The notes below the pieces were generated by a model. That model had not been told where the DNA came from and made no database searches. It saw nothing but the letters and a program-made list of their open reading frames with translations. Made by a program: the position numbers and the translations under genes. DNA of 64,000 nucleotides from an uncultured Ligilactobacillus sp. (GTDB lineage: Bacteria > Bacillota > Bacilli > Lactobacillales > Lactobacillaceae), in contig CAKPZY010000006.1 in NCBI GenBank assembly GCA_934215475.1, positions 4,760 to 68,759 of the forward strand. Direction: 5' to 3'. Shown one piece after another: positions 10,261 to 19,712 of the stretch; within the stretch, counting starts at the first letter, position 1, and the number at the start of each line of letters is the position of its first letter.

Positions 10261-11335
10261 TTTTTTCCTCCTGCTCTCTTCTTACCATTGCAATAAAATC
10301 ATCGAAAATATCAGCTGCATCATGCGGACCAGGAGCAGCATCCGGATGAAATTGGACAGAAGCGGCAGGATATTTTTTATGTCGCAGTCCTTCCACAGTC
10401 TGGTCATTGATCTCAACATGAGTCTCTGTTAAAAGCCGATGATCGATCGATGAAGCGTCAACTGCATAACCGTGGTTCTGTGAAGTAAACATCACTTGGC
10501 CAGTGGCAATTTCTTTGACTGGGTGATTAAAACCGCGGTGACCGAATTTCATTTTGTAAGTCTTTGCTCCGTTGGCAAGTGCAAATAATTGATGACCTAA
10601 ACAGATCCCAAAGAGGACTGTTTTCCCCTGGAGCTCTCTGATCATCTCAATGGCTTGTGGGCGGTCCGTCGGATCACCTGGACCGTTGGATAACAAAACT
10701 CCCGCAGGGTGATAATCCATAATTTGTTCCGCAGTATAATCACCTGGAACGATCACAATATTGCAATTGCGCTTGATCAATTCCCGGAGGATACTTTCCT
10801 TGGCCCCAAAATCGACTACCACGGTATTAAAACCTGTTCCTGGTATCCGGTAAGGAGACTTAGTAAAAACCGCAGGGTCAATGGATAGGCCTTGATCAGA
10901 ATTGATCAGCCTGGAAACTTCATGCGGGGTAGGGAGCGAATCAACCAATACTGCATGCATTGTGCCCCTTTGCCGTATCTTTTCAGTTAGTTGTCTTGTA
11001 TCAACTCCACTGATACCAGGAATGCCTTTCTTTTCCAGAAAATGAGGGAGGGTATCCGAAGCACTCCAGTTATCTACAACACGAGCTATTTGTCGACACA
11101 CCACTCCAACACAGCCAGGAACTAATGATTCTTCGTCCGTCATAGAAACTCCGTAGTTTCCTAACAGCGGATTTGTAAACATCAATATTTGACCGGCGTA
11201 AGAATCATCGGTTATCGCTTCTTGGTACCCCGTCATTCCAGTGGTAAAAACTAATTCACCAACCAAGCTCCTGTCGGCGCCGAATGCTTCGCCTGTATAA
11301 ACTGTCCCATCTTCTAAAATTAAATAACGTTTCAA
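10244..11335 (-). CDS. carA: Carbamoyl-phosphate synthase small (glutaminase) subunit
   Basis: The subunit releases ammonia from glutamine and channels it to CarB. Residues 1-150 form the small-subunit N-domain ([16 protein letters not shown]), and the C-terminal half is a class I glutamine amidotransferase with the nucleophile Cys245 in [10 protein letters not shown] and His330 in [13 protein letters not shown]. The third triad position is Asp332, where CarA proteins normally have Glu (HPEA). The codon is GAT, clear on the strand. The start is a TTG, GGGAGGG five bases before it. The stop of pyrC is one base away and carB overlaps downstream, so the genes are coupled. Confidence 0.97.
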   Translation of the reverse strand: MKRYLILEDGTVYTGEAFGADRSLVGELVFTTGMTGYQEAITDDSYAGQILMFTNPLLGNYGVSMTDEESLVPGCVGVVCRQIARVVDNWSASDTLPHFLEKKGIPGISGVDTRQLTEKIRQRGTMHAVLVDSLPTPHEVSRLINSDQGLSIDPAVFTKSPYRIPGTGFNTVVVDFGAKESILRELIKRNCNIVIVPGDYTAEQIMDYHPAGVLLSNGPGDPTDRPQAIEMIRELQGKTVLFGICLGHQLFALANGAKTYKMKFGHRGFNHPVKEIATGQVMFTSQNHGYAVDASSIDHRLLTETHVEINDQTVEGLRHKKYPAASVQFHPDAAPGPHDAADIFDDFIAMVRREQEEKIAQKK

Positions 11336-11336
11336 A

Positions 11337-12632
11337 CTAAGCCCTCCCTTGCAGTGTTGGACTGTCTTTATAAACGATCTTTCCCTCTACCATAGTCAAC
11401 ATTGTTTCGCCCCACACTTTTTGCCCGTTAAAGGGAGAATTGACTCCCTTGGAAAAATAATCTTTAGGGTCAAGCGTTTTTCTACGTGCCAGGTCAAATA
11501 AAGCAATATCAGCCCTGTTTCCAGGAAGCAAAGTGCCGCAATCTCCTAAATTAAAAGCTTTAGCGGGTGCTGTAGTCATCTTGCTTACCAACTGCTCTAA
11601 TCCCACCTGACGGGTCTTGACTAAGTTGGTATACAATAAGCTGAATGCTGTTTCAAGACCAGTGATCCCAAAAGCAGCTTGAGTTAAGCCACCGCCTTTA
11701 TCTGCCTTTGTATGCGGGGCATGATCGGTTGCAATCATATCTATAGTATTATCAAGAAGTCCCTGCAATAATGCTTGTTGATCCGAAACCGTGCGTAAAG
11801 GGGGGTTCATTTTATAATTTGAATCAGCCTCGTGAATATCACCATCATTTAAAAGTAAATGGTGCGGTGTTACTTCACAAGTTACATTGATCCCTTGAGC
11901 CTTAGCCCATCTAATCAACTCTACGGTCTCCTTAACAGATACGTGACATACATGGTAATGTGCGCCCGTTTGCTGCGTTAAAATCAGGTCGCGTGCAGCT
12001 TGGGACGATTCACTCACTTCGGGTATCCCGCGCACTCCAAACTCACGCGCTTTTGGTCCTTCATTGATAACACCGCCGGCAAATAAACTGTCGTCTTGCA
12101 AATGAGCAGCTAAGATCATATGTGCCTCTGCCGCTTTCTTTAGTGCACGCTGCATTGTCTGAGCACTTTGAATACCATGACCATCATTACTCAAAGCAAA
12201 AGCACCCGACTGTTTTAAAGCTGTGAAATCAGTCAAAGCATCTGTCGTTAATCTTTTCGTGACCGGACCATACTGCAATACCCTGATCTTTCCGGCAGCC
12301 AAGTTACGGCGGCAGATGTCTGTCATGAGTGCAGGAGTATCAGGGACCGGATCAACATTTGCCATCGCACACACAGTCGTATAACCGCCATGGGCACCAG
12401 CTTTAGTTCCTGAGGCAATGTCTTCTTTTTTTGTTTGCCCTGGCTCCCTTAGATGAACATGAACGTCGATCAACCCCGGTGTAACAAGCAAACCAGACGC
12501 ATCAACAACGTGTTTTGCTTCAAGCCCTTGGCCCAAAGCAGCAATATGGCCATTTTTTACCAATATATCAAGTTTTTTAATTTCTTTACCAAGCAACACA
12601 TTCCCGTTCTTGATCACTGTAGATGTTGGCAA
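11337..12632 (-). CDS. pyrC: Dihydroorotase
   Basis: Zinc enzyme that closes carbamoyl-aspartate to dihydroorotate. The 431 residues are those of type I dihydroorotases of Firmicutes. Metal ligands H58 and H60 appear in DVHVHLREPG, further histidines in HLQDD and HVCHVS, and the catalytic aspartate in IATDHAPHT. The start is TTG with GGAGG nine bases upstream; the ribosome binding site overlaps the end of pyrB. The gene sits between pyrB and carA with spacers of only a few bases. Confidence 0.96.
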   Translation of the reverse strand: MPTSTVIKNGNVLLGKEIKKLDILVKNGHIAALGQGLEAKHVVDASGLLVTPGLIDVHVHLREPGQTKKEDIASGTKAGAHGGYTTVCAMANVDPVPDTPALMTDICRRNLAAGKIRVLQYGPVTKRLTTDALTDFTALKQSGAFALSNDGHGIQSAQTMQRALKKAAEAHMILAAHLQDDSLFAGGVINEGPKAREFGVRGIPEVSESSQAARDLILTQQTGAHYHVCHVSVKETVELIRWAKAQGINVTCEVTPHHLLLNDGDIHEADSNYKMNPPLRTVSDQQALLQGLLDNTIDMIATDHAPHTKADKGGGLTQAAFGITGLETAFSLLYTNLVKTRQVGLEQLVSKMTTAPAKAFNLGDCGTLLPGNRADIALFDLARRKTLDPKDYFSKGVNSPFNGQKVWGETMLTMVEGKIVYKDSPTLQGRA

Positions 12633-12635
12633 TTT

Positions 12636-13586
12636 TTATGACCTCCCTAATTCACGGCCGTGAATAACAGCCTCAAGCATCGCCATTCGCATATATACCC
12701 CATTTTGCATCTGAGCAAAAAACCGGGAACGAGGAGCTTCGACCAGATCTCCAGCCAGTTCTACCCCGCGGTTGATTGGGCCTGGGTGCATGATGATCGC
12801 AGTTGGCCGCATGTGATGGTAACGCTCGTTAGTTAAACCATATTTTTCGTGATAATCTGAACCGTCAAATTTTTTTTCTTCTCCCAAATCAGTATGCCTT
12901 TCGTGTTGCACGCGCAGGAGCATCAAAACATCCACCGACGGAAGAAGTTGATCTATTGGAAGATACTCTCCATACCCTGCAAATTCATCGGTAAACCACT
13001 GACGTGGGCCTGAAAAAATTACTTTGGTCCCAAGTCTGGTCAGTAACTGCATATTGCTGCGAGCGACTCGTGAATTTTTGAGGTCGCCGACAATGGCCAC
13101 TTTTAATCCAGCAAAGTTGCCAAATTCCTCGTGGATAGTCATCAGATCAAGCAGACACTGGGACGGATGTTGGCCTGAACCATCGCCAGCATTCAAGATC
13201 CCCAGGCTCATCTGCGAATTTGGCTGATCGAATAGATCCTGATAATAATTATTTTTGGGATGCCTGATCACTGCCAAGTCTATGCCGATAGCCGACATTG
13301 TCAGTAAAGTATCATATAAAGATTCCCCTTTCTGGACTGAACTGGTTTCAGCCGAGAAAGGAAAAACATCGAGGCCCAGTTTTTTTTCTGCCATGGTAAA
13401 ACTTAGTTTAGTCCGCGTAGAATTTTCGAAAAACAAGTTCGCAACATTGATCTTCCCAGCAAATTCAGGAATTTGCCCATCGTGTTTGAAATATTCGGCC
13501 CGCTCTATCAGGCTGACGACTTGTTGTGAGTCAAGATCTTGAACTGAAACGAAATTGGGTAATAAAACTTGCGCTGCTTTTAACAT
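12636..13586 (-). CDS. pyrB: Aspartate carbamoyltransferase catalytic subunit
   Basis: This enzyme joins carbamoyl phosphate and aspartate, the committed step of pyrimidine synthesis. The carbamoyl-phosphate loop is [12 protein letters not shown] (about residues 52-63), with HPSQCLLDL near 140 and [10 protein letters not shown] near 265. Length 316 is normal. There is no pyrI regulatory subunit, as in other Gram-positive bacteria, where control is by PyrR. The ATG follows GGAGGAG. The 114-bp gap to uraA contains no terminator hairpin, so uraA and pyrB are probably one transcript. Confidence 0.97.
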   Translation of the reverse strand: MLKAAQVLLPNFVSVQDLDSQQVVSLIERAEYFKHDGQIPEFAGKINVANLFFENSTRTKLSFTMAEKKLGLDVFPFSAETSSVQKGESLYDTLLTMSAIGIDLAVIRHPKNNYYQDLFDQPNSQMSLGILNAGDGSGQHPSQCLLDLMTIHEEFGNFAGLKVAIVGDLKNSRVARSNMQLLTRLGTKVIFSGPRQWFTDEFAGYGEYLPIDQLLPSVDVLMLLRVQHERHTDLGEEKKFDGSDYHEKYGLTNERYHHMRPTAIIMHPGPINRGVELAGDLVEAPRSRFFAQMQNGVYMRMAMLEAVIHGRELGRS

Positions 13587-13700
13587 GATATGATCTCCTC
13601 CATTAATTTCAGTATCTATGCCGCGACTCTCTCAGAAATTCAACTGCAACAATTCAATTTAGTTTTACTTAGATGGTCATCTCCTTTAGTTCTTTGCTCA

Positions 13701-14987
13701 TTATCTTTCACTAACTGCTTTATCTGGTAAAACCAGGTTCAAGATGATCCCAAAAAGTGTTGCCAAGGCAATACTGGTTAATTGGAATGTTCCTAACTGT
13801 AAATATGTTCCTCCGATGCCCACAACTAAAATAACTGAGGTAATAATCAAATTTCGTTTCTTTTCATAGTCGATCTTCGAATCGACCAAGATCCGCAAAC
13901 CGTTGGAAGCAATCATTCCGAATAAAAGAAAAGAGATCCCCCCAATGACAGGTGTTGGGATCGACTGGATCAAAGCAGCGATTTTACCGCAAAAACTAAA
14001 GACGATCGCAAAAAATGCCGCTCCGCCAATTACCCACACACTGTGAACTTTTGTCATCGCTAACACACCAATATTTTCCCCGTAAGAAGTGGTTGGCGGG
14101 CCCCCGACAAAACCAGCGATCACTGTAGAAAGACCGTCGCCTAACAGAGTCTTATGCAAACCAGGGTGTTTAAAAAAGTTCCTTTTTGTCAATTTATTTA
14201 AAACCATTACGTGGCCTATATGCTCTGTCATTGTCACAAATGCAATCGGAGCCATCCCGATAATAGCCGCTGGATACCATTTGAAATGATAATTAACAAA
14301 CATCATATCGAAAGCAGGCAAACTAAACCATTTAGCAGACGTGACTGGCCCTAGATCAACGATCCCCACAGCCAGAGCCATTAAATAACCGCATACTATC
14401 CCTAGTAAGACCGGAATCATACTGGGAAAACCCTTAAGAAACATATTAAATATCACCGTGATAACTAAGGTGAATATGGCAACTCCAAAATACATCAAGT
14501 CGTAGTGTGTATTCTTGAACATTGCATCATTGGCGGCTGTTGTGGCCAAAGAAAGACCAATAATAATAATGATCGGTCCAACTACGACAGGAGGCAAGAC
14601 CTTATCCATCCAGGCCGAGCCAAACTTTGAGATCAGAAATGCCACTACAACATAAACTAACCCCGCCGATACTGCACCTTGGCCTACAGCCGGATAACCG
14701 AATTGTTTCATCAAAGCCTGCATCGTCACAACAAACGCAAAGCTCGAGCCTAAGTAAGCGGGGATCTTAGCATTAGTGCAAAGTATGTAAACCAGTGTCC
14801 CTACGCCCGAGGCAAAAAGTGCAATACTCGGGTTGATCCCAATCAGCAGAGGTACTAAAACAGTAGCACCAAACATAGTAAAAAGATGTTGGATCGACAA
14901 AACCAGCCAGTGAGACAAACTCGGTTTGTCAGAGATGTCTAAGATCGCCTCCTCATTTCTAAACTCTTTTTCCTTCAAATCCTTCAT
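13701..14987 (-). CDS. pyrP: Uracil permease (NCS2 family)
   Basis: A 428-residue membrane protein that imports uracil with protons. About 12-14 hydrophobic segments run the whole length, and the NCS2 features are visible: SLSHWLVLSIQHLFTMFGATVLVP near the N-terminus, the substrate segment MTEHIGHVMVLNK in the middle and GFVGGPPTTSYGENIGVLAMT after it. It lies between pyrR and pyrB, the usual Gram-positive position. A leader with a PyrR-binding loop and terminator lies just upstream (15062-15190), so uptake is shut down when UMP is plentiful. Confidence 0.95.
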   Translation of the reverse strand: MKDLKEKEFRNEEAILDISDKPSLSHWLVLSIQHLFTMFGATVLVPLLIGINPSIALFASGVGTLVYILCTNAKIPAYLGSSFAFVVTMQALMKQFGYPAVGQGAVSAGLVYVVVAFLISKFGSAWMDKVLPPVVVGPIIIIIGLSLATTAANDAMFKNTHYDLMYFGVAIFTLVITVIFNMFLKGFPSMIPVLLGIVCGYLMALAVGIVDLGPVTSAKWFSLPAFDMMFVNYHFKWYPAAIIGMAPIAFVTMTEHIGHVMVLNKLTKRNFFKHPGLHKTLLGDGLSTVIAGFVGGPPTTSYGENIGVLAMTKVHSVWVIGGAAFFAIVFSFCGKIAALIQSIPTPVIGGISFLLFGMIASNGLRILVDSKIDYEKKRNLIITSVILVVGIGGTYLQLGTFQLTSIALATLFGIILNLVLPDKAVSER

Positions 14988-15061
14988 AAATCCTCATTTC
15001 CTTCATTCTGATAAAAGTTTTAATGTCATGTTCAATTCGCAGATTATTTCTCTATCATGCT

Positions 15062-15110
15062 AAAACAAGAAAACGACCGGGGTTCATTTATAAATGACCC
15101 CGGTCGTTTT
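15062..15110 (-). terminator. Attenuator terminator in the uraA leader
   Basis: A 14-bp perfect stem, AAAACGACCGGGGT paired with ACCCCGGTCGTTTT, spans 15070-15110 and has a T-rich tail on the minus strand. It lies 75 bp upstream of the uraA start and about 60 bp downstream of a PyrR-binding loop, which is the standard layout of a PyrR attenuator. On the plus strand it would also end transcription, but nothing is read that way. Confidence 0.85.
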
Positions 15111-15172
15111 ATCTAGGCAAATGGACAGTTTGCACCATCTTTTTTACTGTCACATTTGTTGCTAACCGTTAC

Positions 15173-15186
15173 GCTCTCGCTGGAGT
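15173..15186 (-). promoter_or_regulatory. PyrR-binding (anti-antiterminator) loop of the uraA leader
   Basis: The minus strand reads ACTCCAGCGAGAGC, which fits the PyrR RNA consensus UCCNGNGAG within a stem. With UMP bound, PyrR stabilises this hairpin and lets the downstream terminator form. The match is good but less exact than that of the pyrR leader. Confidence 0.7.
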
Positions 15187-15271
15187 CATTTAAAAGGTCC
15201 TCAATAAATTTTCATCAATATTTCTACATAGGATCTGCGCCATCATTTCAGATATGCACGTTGTCCCACTG

Positions 15272-15796
15272 TTACAGAAGTTCAATGCCATCCTTGCCAT
15301 CGACTTCATCCATATATACCGCCACTTTTTCACCCCAAGCAGTCGGGATATTTTTGCCAACAAATTCGGCACGGATAGGTAATTGGCGATGTCCGCGATC
15401 CACCATGACAGCCAGTCTGACTTGATTCGGACGGCCTTGATCCATGATAGCGTCAAGTGCAGCTCTAATCGTTCTGCCCGTAAATAAAACATCATCTACC
15501 AAGACCACGTTTTTGTCTGTAACATCATTTTTAAACTCAGCTACCTGCTTAGCCGCTGTTGAACTGTGAACATCAATGTCGTCTCTGTAGTGTGAAATAT
15601 CAAGCTCATTAACAGGAACATTCGCATCTTCTAATAGCTCTAAGCGAGCCGCTATTCGTTTCGCCAAAAATACACCGCGCGTTTTGATCCCTACCAAGAC
15701 AAGATTTTCTACACCTTTATTATTTTCGATGATCTCATAACTGATCCGCGTCAAAGCTCGCTTCATGGCCATGGCATCGTATATTTCTTTGGGCAA
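15272..15796 (-). CDS. pyrR: Pyrimidine operon attenuation protein / uracil phosphoribosyltransferase
   Basis: PyrR senses UMP and binds the nascent leader RNA of pyr genes, promoting termination. It also has weak uracil phosphoribosyltransferase activity. The 174 residues are normal; the PRPP-loop is [17 protein letters not shown] (about 95-111), and the basic segments near VGIKTRG and VDRGHRQLP are typical for RNA binding. It starts at TTG (MPKEIYDAM) with AAGGAG eight bases before it. It is the first gene of the operon and has a full attenuator in its own leader, so it regulates itself. Confidence 0.97.
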   Translation of the reverse strand: MPKEIYDAMAMKRALTRISYEIIENNKGVENLVLVGIKTRGVFLAKRIAARLELLEDANVPVNELDISHYRDDIDVHSSTAAKQVAEFKNDVTDKNVVLVDDVLFTGRTIRAALDAIMDQGRPNQVRLAVMVDRGHRQLPIRAEFVGKNIPTAWGEKVAVYMDEVDGKDGIELL

Positions 15797-15874
15797 AGTA
15801 ATTTCTCCTTTTTACAAATTTTGCTTCTGTCAAGTTTCGCTCAGAAACAGTTGAATGTCATTAAAATCCGGTAT

Positions 15875-15916
15875 AAAAAAAGCCCGGCTGCAGCCATCTG
15901 AGGATGCAAGCCGGAC
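15875..15916 (-). terminator. Attenuator terminator in the pyrR leader
   Basis: On the minus strand GTCCGGCT-TGCA pairs with TGCAGCCGGGC and is followed by seven T. It lies about 80 bp upstream of the pyrR start and 60 bp downstream of the PyrR-binding loop at 15977-15990. Together they form the regulated end of the pyr leader transcript. Confidence 0.85.
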
Positions 15917-15976
15917 GTTAAATTTCTTAGTTGATTTTACGTCAAAAGCTTATTATTCAACGATGCTGCCTTTTTT

Positions 15977-15990
15977 AGCCTCTCTGGACT
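15977..15990 (-). promoter_or_regulatory. PyrR-binding (anti-antiterminator) loop of the pyrR leader
   Basis: The minus strand reads AGTCCAGAGAGGCT, an exact fit to the PyrR target consensus ARUCCNGNGAGGYU. It begins 30 bases after the -10 box of the operon promoter, so it is near the 5' end of the leader RNA as expected. Confidence 0.9.
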
Positions 15991-16019
15991 AACTCTTAAA
16001 AGGACATTCAATTTTTATT

Positions 16020-16048
16020 ATTGTACTAATCCTTGACACCTTTGTCAA
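16020..16048 (-). promoter_or_regulatory. Promoter of the pyrimidine operon
   Basis: TTGACA (complement of 16043-16048) and TACAAT (complement of 16020-16025) are 17 bases apart on the minus strand. The -35 box lies inside the last codons of the rluD gene and the -10 box just after its stop. No other good promoter is seen down to pyrR, so the 11-kb operon probably starts here. Confidence 0.85.
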
Positions 16049-16928
16049 GTTCAACCAAAGCCTTTTTAAAATAGTCCGGCAGAGCTGCTTGAAATTCCAT
16101 CCGTTTTCCACTCACTGGGTGATCAAAACCAAGCTTGGCAGCATGCAAAAACTGCCCCTGACCAGACAAAGTATGTTTTGGGCCATAGACAGGATCACCG
16201 GCAACAGGATGACCAATATATTTGAGATGTACCCGGATCTGGTGTGTGCGCCCCGTTTCGAGCCTACAACTGATCAACGAATAATTCTGATAGCGTGTAA
16301 TAACTTTAAAATGAGTAACAGCTCTCCGCCCACCAGCAACCACTGCCTGCTTTTTTCGCTCTTTTGGGTGGCGTGCCAAAGGTGCATCGATCGTCCCCTG
16401 ATTTTCCTTGATCACACCGTGAACCAACGCAAGATATTCCCTGGTAGTTGTTTTATCCTTCAGCTGCTGACTCAGGCATTGATGTGCATGATCATTTTTT
16501 GCCACCATCAATAGTCCAGACGTGTCACGATCGATCCGGTGGACGATCCCAGGACGCAGTGTACCATTGATGGTCGACAAAGGACAATGGTAGAGTAAAG
16601 CATTGACCAAGGTATGGTCTGGATGCCCAGGGGCAGGATGGACGACCATTCCCGCCGGCTTATTCACAACTAAAACATCGTCATCTTCATAAACGATGTC
16701 TAGCGGGATCTTTTGTGCTATTAACCCAGTCGGCTGCGGCTTTGACTCCATTATGCCGATCTCATCACCGATTTGGACCAGATAACGAGGTTTAGATTTT
16801 TGCCCGTTAACTAAAACATCACCGTTTGTAATCATTTTTTTGACTGCCGAACGCGACTTTGTTTGCAAGTGGCGAGTAAGTACCTGATCCAAGCGCCCGC
16901 TTTGAGTAGTGATCGTAAACTTTTTCAT
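16026..16928 (-). CDS. rluD: RluA/RluD family large-subunit rRNA pseudouridine synthase
   Basis: The 300-residue protein isomerises uridines to pseudouridine in 23S rRNA. It has an N-terminal S4 RNA-binding domain (about residues 11-60, SRSAVKKMITNGDVLVNG) and the RluA catalytic domain with the signature HRIDRDTSGLLMVAK (about residue 130), where the Asp is the nucleophile. The gene follows lspA with a 2-base gap, the same lspA-rluD-pyrR order as B. subtilis (ylyB). Which uridines are modified cannot be told from sequence. Confidence 0.93.
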   Translation of the reverse strand: MKKFTITTQSGRLDQVLTRHLQTKSRSAVKKMITNGDVLVNGQKSKPRYLVQIGDEIGIMESKPQPTGLIAQKIPLDIVYEDDDVLVVNKPAGMVVHPAPGHPDHTLVNALLYHCPLSTINGTLRPGIVHRIDRDTSGLLMVAKNDHAHQCLSQQLKDKTTTREYLALVHGVIKENQGTIDAPLARHPKERKKQAVVAGGRRAVTHFKVITRYQNYSLISCRLETGRTHQIRVHLKYIGHPVAGDPVYGPKHTLSGQGQFLHAAKLGFDHPVSGKRMEFQAALPDYFKKALVELDKGVKD

Positions 16929-16930
16929 AA

Positions 16931-17368
16931 TTACTCATCCTTTAACATTGCTAACAATATTACGAGCACTCCGACAGTTAAACAACAATCCGCCACATTA
17001 AAAATCGGAAAATTGATAAAATCTAATTCAAACATATCTACGACATAACCCAAGCGTAACCGATCGACAAAGTTTCCCAAAGTTCCGCCTAAGATCAACG
17101 TCAATCCTAAAGCATAACCCCAGTTTTTCCATAATTTTAAAAAATAATAGATCACGATTACAATAGCAACGACTGAAATTATCATAAAAAACCATTGTTG
17201 GCCATTTAAAATACTCCAAGCAGCACCATAATTTCTAATATGTGCTAAAGACAACCAGCCAGGAAGCAAAATCATACTATGGTTCAAGGGAATTTGTTGT
17301 TGCACGTAAAACTTGACTGCTTGATCTAAAATTAACACCGCAAAAACTAATAGTGCATAAATTGGCAT
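16931..17368 (-). CDS. lspA: Lipoprotein signal peptidase
   Basis: A 145-residue aspartic membrane protease that removes the signal peptide from prolipoproteins after lipidation. Four membrane segments are seen. The two catalytic aspartates are in GNFVDRLRLGYVVDMFE and FNVADCCLTVG, the two most conserved blocks of the family. The ATG follows AAGGACG. It forms a two-gene unit with rluD. Confidence 0.96.
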   Translation of the reverse strand: MPIYALLVFAVLILDQAVKFYVQQQIPLNHSMILLPGWLSLAHIRNYGAAWSILNGQQWFFMIISVVAIVIVIYYFLKLWKNWGYALGLTLILGGTLGNFVDRLRLGYVVDMFELDFINFPIFNVADCCLTVGVLVILLAMLKDE

Positions 17369-17566
17369 GACATCGACGTCCTTTATTTTTCAAAAAATTT
17401 TCATAAATTGACACTGGAGATCATAATACTCTGGTTTAAAACAACTTTGTGGAGAGCTATTGCAGGACAATTTTTATCATTAGCAAACACACTAATTTGC
17501 TTGATCGACAAATATTACTTAGTCGAAGGTTTTAATTACTTGCTATGGAAAAAGCAAGAATATCCT

Positions 17567-19225
17567 TTAAAAAAGACCTGACAGCCTGCCGTTTGGATCA
17601 ACATCGATACCATTGGCGGCAGGTTTTTTAGGCAGCCCAGGCATGGTCAGCACATTACCGGTCAGCGCAACAATGAAACCCGCTCCCAGTTTAGGTATGA
17701 ACTCTCGCACATGGATCGCAAATCCCGTAGGAGCACCTAACAAACTGGCATCATCACTGAAAGAATACTGGGTCTTTGCCATGCAGATGGGTATTTTATC
17801 CCAACCGCGCTGTTTAAATTCAATCAACTGTTTTTGAGCCTTTTTGCCATATACAACTTTGCTCCCGCCATATATCTGATGGACTATCGTTTCCACCTTT
17901 ATTTCCAACGGATCCTTATCAGAATATAACCGTTTAAAATGCTTTTCAGAAGAGCACGAACGTATCACTGTGTCAGCTAAGTCACTGGCACCTCGACTAC
18001 CTTGACCCCAAACATCTACCAACTTTGCCTCCACGTCGTCAGCACTGCATAATTTCTGCAAACACTGAAGTTCTGCTTCAGTATCAGATGCAAACTTGTT
18101 GATCGCTACGATCACAGGAACGTTATACTGCCGCATGGCTTTAATATGGCGGGCCAAATTACTGTAACCCTTCTGCAAGGCGGTCAAGTCTTCTGCGGCC
18201 AGTTCTCCCTTGGCTACACCCCCGTTCATTTTCAGAGCACGAACAGTCGCTACAATGACGATCGTATCAGGTGTTTTACCCAGAACAGGCGCCTTAATGT
18301 CTAAAAACTTTTCTGCGCCCAGATCAGAGCCAAATCCAGCCTCAGTTACAGCATAATCAGACAATTGCAAAGCAGTCTTTGTGGCTAGGACACTATTGCA
18401 GCCATGGGCTATATTCGCAAACGGCCCCCCATGGATCAAAGTTGGGGTATGTTCCAGTGTCTGGACTAAGTTTGGTTTGAGTGCATCTTTTAAAATAGCT
18501 GCAATGGCACCTTCTACCTGCAGCTGACCGACTGTCACGGGTTGTCTATCATATGTATACCCGATCACGATCTTCGCGATCCGTTTTTTTAAATCAGTAA
18601 TATCTGTCGCCAAACACAGGATCGCCATCAACTCAGAAGCAACAGTAATATCAAAGCCATCTTCGCGCACCACTCCGGAAGTCCTTCCGCCTAACCCGAT
18701 CACAATGTGGCGAAGCGCCCGGTCATTTATGTCCAAGACACGTTTCCAAACGACTTGCCTCGGGTCTATGCCAAGCTGATTTCCTTGATAAATATAATTG
18801 TCGATCAGAGCGGATAGTGTATTGTTTGCACTGGTCAAGGCATGCATATCACCTGTAAAATGTAAATTAATGTCTTCCATCGGGATAACTTGAGCATATC
18901 CGCCGCCAGTCGCACCGCCTTTTGCCCCCATCACAGGACCCATAGATGGTTCACGTAATGCGATCATGGCCTTTTTGCCTGCTTTGGTCAATGCATCTCC
19001 AAGACCGATCGTGACGGTTGATTTTCCCTCACCTGCTGGCGTTGGACTTATAGCTGTGACCAAGATCAATTTCCCGGTTTTGCTGTCTTTTTTTGCCACA
19101 GGCAAATCTATTTTAGCCTTATAATTACCATACTGTTCAACATTTTTGGCAGGAATGCCTGCCTGCTCAGCAATTTTTGTGATTGGGAATAATTTTGCCT
19201 TCTGTGCGATCTCAATATCTTTCAT
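17567..19225 (-). CDS. fhs: Formate--tetrahydrofolate ligase
   Basis: The enzyme joins formate to tetrahydrofolate with ATP and gives 10-formyl-THF for purine synthesis and initiator tRNA. The 552 residues match the family. The nucleotide loop is [20 protein letters not shown] (about 60-79), followed by [23 protein letters not shown], the typical folate-site block. FolD, which feeds the same pool, lies at 59 kb. The gene is alone; flanking spacers are 198 and 55 bp, with no clear terminator that I can see. Confidence 0.97.
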   Translation of the reverse strand: MKDIEIAQKAKLFPITKIAEQAGIPAKNVEQYGNYKAKIDLPVAKKDSKTGKLILVTAISPTPAGEGKSTVTIGLGDALTKAGKKAMIALREPSMGPVMGAKGGATGGGYAQVIPMEDINLHFTGDMHALTSANNTLSALIDNYIYQGNQLGIDPRQVVWKRVLDINDRALRHIVIGLGGRTSGVVREDGFDITVASELMAILCLATDITDLKKRIAKIVIGYTYDRQPVTVGQLQVEGAIAAILKDALKPNLVQTLEHTPTLIHGGPFANIAHGCNSVLATKTALQLSDYAVTEAGFGSDLGAEKFLDIKAPVLGKTPDTIVIVATVRALKMNGGVAKGELAAEDLTALQKGYSNLARHIKAMRQYNVPVIVAINKFASDTEAELQCLQKLCSADDVEAKLVDVWGQGSRGASDLADTVIRSCSSEKHFKRLYSDKDPLEIKVETIVHQIYGGSKVVYGKKAQKQLIEFKQRGWDKIPICMAKTQYSFSDDASLLGAPTGFAIHVREFIPKLGAGFIVALTGNVLTMPGLPKKPAANGIDVDPNGRLSGLF

Positions 19226-19280
19226 AACTAACAGCCTCCGTTTGCGGACTTCCTAAGTGTTAAACAGTGTCTTGCTATAT

Positions 19281-19664
19281 CTAAGCTCTTTTGTGCTGGA
19301 TAATGTCTGCAGCCTCCTTAGCGTCTTTATGACGCATCAATAGTTCATACCTGTCTTGATCAGTTTTGATCACTAAGCCGAATCTACGCAGCTGAACCTT
19401 AACAATATTATGGTAATAAATAACATCATTATTTGCTTTTATCACCTTGCTGATTTCAATTTGATCGGCACGGATCACTATAATACGAGACCTGAGCTGG
19501 ACAAACGCTACCACCAAAAATAATGCCAACACAGAAAATGTCCATGGTTGAAGCACAGTGAGCTCTAACCATAGTAACATACTGGTCAAAAAAATCATTA
19601 GAGTGAACGACCAACAAATCACACTCATGGCAATGTCTGGCTGATATTTTAACTTTCTTTCCAT
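19281..19664 (-). CDS. EbsA-like small membrane protein
   Basis: A 127-residue protein with two adjacent hydrophobic segments (about residues 12-54) and a cytoplasmic C-terminal part of PH-like beta pattern (RADQIEISKVIKANND, then VQLRRFGLVIKTDQDRYELL). It resembles the EbsA family of lactobacilli and enterococci, first linked to aggregation-substance receptor function; the biochemical role is not known. I choose the ATG at 19664 (MERKLKYQPD) because GGAGA lies nine bases before it, while the upstream ATGs lack a spaced ribosome binding site. The gene lies alone between fhs and the THUMP methyltransferase. Confidence 0.6.
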   Translation of the reverse strand: MERKLKYQPDIAMSVICWSFTLMIFLTSMLLWLELTVLQPWTFSVLALFLVVAFVQLRSRIIVIRADQIEISKVIKANNDVIYYHNIVKVQLRRFGLVIKTDQDRYELLMRHKDAKEAADIIQHKRA

Positions 19665-19712
19665 AATCACTGCTCTCCACTTCATTTCCATTCCTAATTA
19701 GAATTTTATGTT

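Noticed and set aside
13640-13700. A mini-ORF ATG-ACC-ATC-TAA after AAAGGAG between uraA and pyrB
   Set aside because: The SD touches the ATG directly and the three-codon peptide has no support.
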